DNA of 8,278 bases from Candidatus Bathycorpusculum fermentans (GTDB lineage: Archaea > Thermoproteota > Bathyarchaeia > Bathyarchaeales > Bathycorpusculaceae). Of the stretch, positions 4,890 through 8,278 are shown one piece after another (the stretch's first letter is position 1; each line of letters begins with the position of its first letter). A model generated the notes under the pieces. The model was not told the origin of the DNA. It saw only the letters and a list, made by a program, of their open reading frames with translations, and ran no database searches. The position numbers and the translations under genes were made by a program. Location: positions 1-8,278 of the forward strand of contig WRGM01000105.1 in the NCBI GenBank assembly GCA_009787175.1, read 5' to 3'.

Positions 4890-7625
4890 ATGGTTAAGGG
4901 TATGTTGGAAGCTGAAGTTGAAGAAATGTGTCTTGACATGTTAGGTGAACTTGGTTACACCAAGGTTTTTGGTCCTGATATTTCTGAGGGCGGTACTAAT
5001 CCTGAACGTAATTATAATGAGACCATACTTGTTAACCGACTACGCAAGGCTCTTAGACGGATTAACAAGTCTATTCCTGACGAGGCTATTGATGAGGCAG
5101 TAAAGAAAATTTTAAGATCAGAGAGCCAAAATTTGGTGGAAAATAACCAAAGCTTTCACCGCTTAGTAACAAATGGTGTTAGTATCCAGTATAAACGTGC
5201 AGACGGCAACATTAAAGATGATATAGTTTGGCTGTTTGATTACCAAAACGTGAACAATAACGAGTTTTTAGCCGTCAACCAATTCACTATCGAAGAAGAA
5301 AAGTACAATCGGCGTCCAGACATAATTCTATTTGTCAACGGACTCCCCCTAGTTATTATCGAATTAAAAAATCCCTCAGACGAAAAAGCAGATCTCGCAG
5401 CAGCCTATAAACAACTTGAAACATACAAACAAGAAATCCCCTCCATATTTCACTACAACGAAATTTTAATTATAAGCGATGGCACATATGCTGAAGCGGG
5501 AACTTTAACGGCAAAAGAGGAACGATTCAGCCCATGGAAAACTATTGACGGCAAAAAACAGCTAACCACTATGCCTCAAATTGAAATGCTCCTAAAAGGC
5601 ATGCTAAACCCCGTGGTACTTTTGGATTTGATTAGGCATTTTATAGTTTATGAGGCAGAGAAAGACAAAAAAGAAGGCAACATAAAAATCAGCAAAAAAA
5701 TTGCTGCGTATCATCAATATGATGCAGTGCAAAAGGCTATAGTTTCAACTGTTGTGGCAACTAAAAAAGACCATAAAGCAGGCATAGTTTGGCATACCCA
5801 AGGTAGCGGAAAAAGCTTAACCATGGTCTTCTATACGGGCAAAATGGTTCTTGAGCCACAATTAGAGAATCCAACGGTGATTGTTCTTACTGATCGCAAC
5901 GATTTAGACGATCAACTCTTAGGCACCTTTAGCCGATGTTATGAACTGCTACGGCAAAAACCACGGCAAGCAACAGACCGTGAACAACTCAAAGAGTTAC
6001 TTAAGGCTGGTTCAGGGGGCATTATATTTACTACTATTCAAAAGTTTTTCCCAGACGACAAAAGCAGACAATACCCTATGCTCTCAGATCGCAAAAATAT
6101 TATCATTATTGCTGATGAAGCGCATAGAAGTCAATATGGGTTTGGGCTTAAAACAAACAAGGTTGATCTTACATATGGTTACGCCAAGTATCTACGAGAT
6201 GCCTTACCGAATGCTAGTTTTATAGCTTTTACAGGCACACCCATAGAGAGAGCTGATCGCAGCACACCGGCAGTTTTTGGCTCAATTATAGATACTTACG
6301 ATGTGAATCAAGCGATAGAAGATGGAGCTACAGTTAAAATTTACTATGAAAACCGTCTAGTTCAACTAGACATCAAACCCGAAGAACGCCCACACTTAGA
6401 TGAAACCTTTGAGGAAATCACTGAAAACGAAGAAATGGACAGCAAAGAGTACCTTAAAAGTAAGTGGAGTCGCATAGAAAAAGTTGTAGGCAGCCCCGAT
6501 CGTATTAAACGAATCGCCAAAGATATAGTGGAACACTGGGAAAATCGCTTATCGGTTTTGGAGGGCAAAGCTATGATTGTATGCATGAGCCGCCGCATCT
6601 GCATAGACCTCCACAACGAAATAATCCAACTAAGACCAGAATGGTATAGTAAAGAGGACACTAAAGGTGTTATAAAAGTAGTCATGACAGGCTCAGCAAC
6701 TGACGGGCCTGCCTGGCAGGAACATATTCGAAACAAACAACGCCGACACGACATAGGCGAACGATACAAAGACCCCTCAGACCCCTTAAACGTTATAGTG
6801 GTGCGGGATATGTTTTTAACGGGTTTTGATGCCCCAAGCATGCACACAATGTATCTTGACAAACCCATGAAAGGACACACACTCATGCAAGCCATCGCCC
6901 GCGTCAACCGTGTCTTTAAAGAAAAACAAGGCGGTCTTATTGTAGACTATATTGGTGTTGCAACAGAGCTAAAGCAGGCTTTAGCAGACTATACAGATAG
7001 TGATAAGAAACAAACAGGCATCCCACAAGAACAAGCCGTAGCTTTAATGTTAGAACGCTACGAAACAACCAAAGCCTTCTTCAATGGATATGACTACACG
7101 CAGTTCTTTACTGCCCAAACTAAGAAACGTTTTTCTATAATTCTTGAGTCTATGGAGCAAGTTTTAAAGCAGGAAAATGGAAAAGACCGCTACTTAAAAG
7201 AAGTAACGGCTCTTCTTTACGCATTTGCCTTATCAATACCTCATGTGCAAGCGCTAAAGATTAGAGATGATGTTGGTTTTTTCCAAGCCGTTAAAGCTGC
7301 CATTGTCAAAAATACTGAAACAATACAGGATAAGCCTCAAGATTATGACTCCAGTATAAAGCAAATTCTCGATAAAGCTATTGTGTCTGATAGAGTTATT
7401 GATGTCTTTGCAGCAGCAGGCTTTAAAAAACCCAACATTAACATTTTAGACGAAAAATTTCTAGCGGAACTCCAAGGTATGCCACAAAAAAACCTTGCCT
7501 TTGAAGTGCTAAAAAGACTACTGTCTGATAAAATCCGTTTCATACATAAAAAAATCTCATACAAGCTAGAAGTTTTGAAGCTTTGCTTGATAAAGCCATT
7601 AAAGCCTACACTAACAAGAGTATAG
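4890..7625 (+). CDS. hsdR: type I R-M restriction subunit HsdR, main part of a frameshifted gene
   Basis: HsdR is the ATP-driven translocase and nuclease of the type I complex. The nuclease domain shows D144, E158-L-K160 and the QLETY motif (175-179), the PD-(D/E)xK arrangement of the family. The superfamily 2 motor shows motif I GSGKS (305-309), motif II DEAH (409-412), TGTP (448-451), FLTGFDAP (642-649) and QAIARVNR (667-674). All these are intact. The reading frame goes wrong at the A7 run 7548-7554: residues 889-911 are out of frame and end at 7625. Adding one A restores HKKNLIQARSFEALLDKAIK, the normal family sequence, and gives a 1036-residue protein of usual size. As written, the motor and nuclease are present but the C-terminal domain that docks to the methyltransferase core is missing. 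The gene lies downstream of the minus-strand pair with its own promoter region, so it is probably transcribed apart from hsdM. Confidence 0.95.
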   Translation: MVKGMLEAEVEEMCLDMLGELGYTKVFGPDISEGGTNPERNYNETILVNRLRKALRRINKSIPDEAIDEAVKKILRSESQNLVENNQSFHRLVTNGVSIQYKRADGNIKDDIVWLFDYQNVNNNEFLAVNQFTIEEEKYNRRPDIILFVNGLPLVIIELKNPSDEKADLAAAYKQLETYKQEIPSIFHYNEILIISDGTYAEAGTLTAKEERFSPWKTIDGKKQLTTMPQIEMLLKGMLNPVVLLDLIRHFIVYEAEKDKKEGNIKISKKIAAYHQYDAVQKAIVSTVVATKKDHKAGIVWHTQGSGKSLTMVFYTGKMVLEPQLENPTVIVLTDRNDLDDQLLGTFSRCYELLRQKPRQATDREQLKELLKAGSGGIIFTTIQKFFPDDKSRQYPMLSDRKNIIIIADEAHRSQYGFGLKTNKVDLTYGYAKYLRDALPNASFIAFTGTPIERADRSTPAVFGSIIDTYDVNQAIEDGATVKIYYENRLVQLDIKPEERPHLDETFEEITENEEMDSKEYLKSKWSRIEKVVGSPDRIKRIAKDIVEHWENRLSVLEGKAMIVCMSRRICIDLHNEIIQLRPEWYSKEDTKGVIKVVMTGSATDGPAWQEHIRNKQRRHDIGERYKDPSDPLNVIVVRDMFLTGFDAPSMHTMYLDKPMKGHTLMQAIARVNRVFKEKQGGLIVDYIGVATELKQALADYTDSDKKQTGIPQEQAVALMLERYETTKAFFNGYDYTQFFTAQTKKRFSIILESMEQVLKQENGKDRYLKEVTALLYAFALSIPHVQALKIRDDVGFFQAVKAAIVKNTETIQDKPQDYDSSIKQILDKAIVSDRVIDVFAAAGFKKPNINILDEKFLAELQGMPQKNLAFEVLKRLLSDKIRFIHKKISYKLEVLKLCLIKPLKPTLTRV

Positions 7626-7999
7626 ACACAGCTCAAGTTATTCAGGCGCTTATCGAGTTAGCAATAACAATTAACAAAGGGAATACAAGAGGAGTGCAAT
7701 GGAATTTAAATGAAGATGAGACAGCGTTTTATGATGCATTAGTTGTCCATCCAGGTGTTAAAGAAGTTATGGCAGATGAACAGTTAAAAATTATTGCCAG
7801 AGAGATTTTTCAGACTATAAAAAATAATGTACGTATTGATTGGACACTACGGGAAAGCGTACAGGCGCAGCTACGTATATCAGTTAAACGTGTTCTACGA
7901 AAATATGGTTACCCACCAGATAAACAACAAAAAGCAACCGAAGCAGTACTAGACCAAGCTAAACTAACCGCCGAAAACTGGGCAGAAACAACCACCTAA
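7553..7999 (+). pseudogene. hsdR: HsdR C-terminal domain, out of frame with the main part
   Basis: This 148-residue frame continues HsdR from NLIQARSFEALLDKAIK through IDTAQVIQALIELA to the C-terminal block with ARE, RIDWTLRESVQAQLR and RVLRKYGYPPDKQ. These are hallmarks of the helical C-terminal domain of type I restriction subunits, which contacts the M2S core. TTG 7583 could start a 138-residue piece, but no ribosome site supports it. It is best treated as the 3' end of hsdR, separated by a one-base loss in the A run at 7548-7554. It shows no internal stop or missing conserved segment, which suggests the shift is recent or a sequencing error. Confidence 0.9.
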
Positions 8000-8003
8000 C
8001 TCT

Positions 8004-8039
8004 AAAAGGCAGATCGAAAAAACCAATTCTGCCAGTTTT
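8004..8039 (+). terminator. possible terminator after hsdR
   Basis: GGCAGA (8008-8013) and TCTGCC (8028-8033) can pair, flanked by AAAA (8004-8007) and TTTT (8036-8039) with a two-base bulge. The loop is 14 bases, which is long, and the T run is short. It starts five bases after the hsdR stop, where a terminator is expected. Confidence 0.4.
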
Positions 8040-8278
8040 ATAAAAAAATAGGGCTCCTCGGAATTTATAAATATTTAGTTTGTGTTTATTTTGATCAAAG
8101 AGAGTTTAATCAATGCTGGAAAGTTTGGAACGGTACAAGAAACACGAAACACACCATACATATTCAACTAGCAACCTCCATCACAGGTACATTAGACCTT
8201 AGTCCTTATTGTTTTTGGCGTTTTTAATGGAATTTATGAGCACCTAGTCAGGTTTTTAAACTGTTAGAGTACCAGATA
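8040..8278. other. 3' flank, no convincing gene
   Basis: TTTATAAATA at 8064-8073 is a good TATA-type box, and an ATG at 8114 lies 40 nt downstream. That frame gives only 29 residues (start MLESLERYKKHETHH) and stops at 8201-8203. I do not recognise it. The stretch 8140-8203 is A/C-rich and is followed by a G/T-rich stretch to about 8240. No RNA gene or repeat is seen. It may be the start of a decayed gene or simple spacer. Confidence 0.3.

Noticed and set aside
4874..4904. Alternative hsdR start at ATG 4902
   Set aside because: No usable ribosome site at correct spacing, while AAGGGGG suits ATG 4890.
5941..6225. 94-residue plus-strand frame within hsdR
   Set aside because: It is a second frame across the helicase motif II region, without a ribosome site. 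HsdR is clearly the real product.
6362..6907. 181-residue open frame on the minus strand inside hsdR
   Set aside because: It is antisense to well conserved HsdR motor sequence (motifs V and VI at 6813-6911), matches no family I know, and has no ribosome site or operon context. It is a shadow of hsdR codon use.
8114..8203. 29-residue ORF after a TATA-type box
   Set aside because: Too short and without recognisable sequence or a strong ribosome site; kept only as a note in the 3' flank entry.

Overview
The window holds one type I restriction-modification (R-M) locus with accessory genes. In order it contains hsdM (methyltransferase), rhuM (RhuM-family accessory gene), hsdS (specificity subunit, frameshifted), a compact minus-strand pair of small unrecognised genes, and hsdR (restriction/translocase subunit, frameshifted near its 3' end). 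The DNA is AT-rich by eye and the genes carry Shine-Dalgarno (SD) sequences. Possible organisms are a low-to-moderate-GC archaeon or a bacterium. I lean weakly to an archaeon because AT-rich TATA-like elements lie about 50 nt upstream of the hsdM and hsdR starts. A perfect TATAAT lies upstream of hsdR, so a bacterium cannot be excluded. No rRNA, tRNA, CRISPR array or transposase is visible.

Layout: 1-312 holds the hsdM promoter region and what may be a decayed small gene. hsdM (313-1920), rhuM (1910-2947) and hsdS (2976-4222) lie head to tail on the plus strand, with an 11-bp overlap and then a 28-nt gap, and look like one transcript. hsdS is split at 3835-3837 by a one-base loss in a T run. 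Positions 4219-4651 carry two minus-strand genes one base apart: a 51-residue single-span membrane protein and a 91-residue Cys/His-rich protein. The second ends overlapping the hsdS stop codon. hsdR (4890-7999) has its own promoter region and is split at 7548-7554 by a one-base loss in an A run. A weak hairpin follows it, and the last 240 bases hold no convincing gene.

How the parts work together: in this family HsdS selects a bipartite target, two HsdM copies methylate adenine in it, and HsdR binds the M2S core to translocate and cut unmethylated DNA. All catalytic motifs of HsdM and HsdR are visible. As written, however, HsdS lacks the end of its second recognition domain and HsdR lacks its C-terminal domain, so the system is either decayed, switched off by slippage, or intact with homopolymer sequencing errors. 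RhuM genes are often embedded in such operons; their role is not established.

The points most worth a second look are the unreported minus-strand cassette, the repeated one-base homopolymer losses, the near-identical element upstream of hsdM and hsdR, and a striking block-wise alternation of T/G-ending and A/C-ending codons along the genes.
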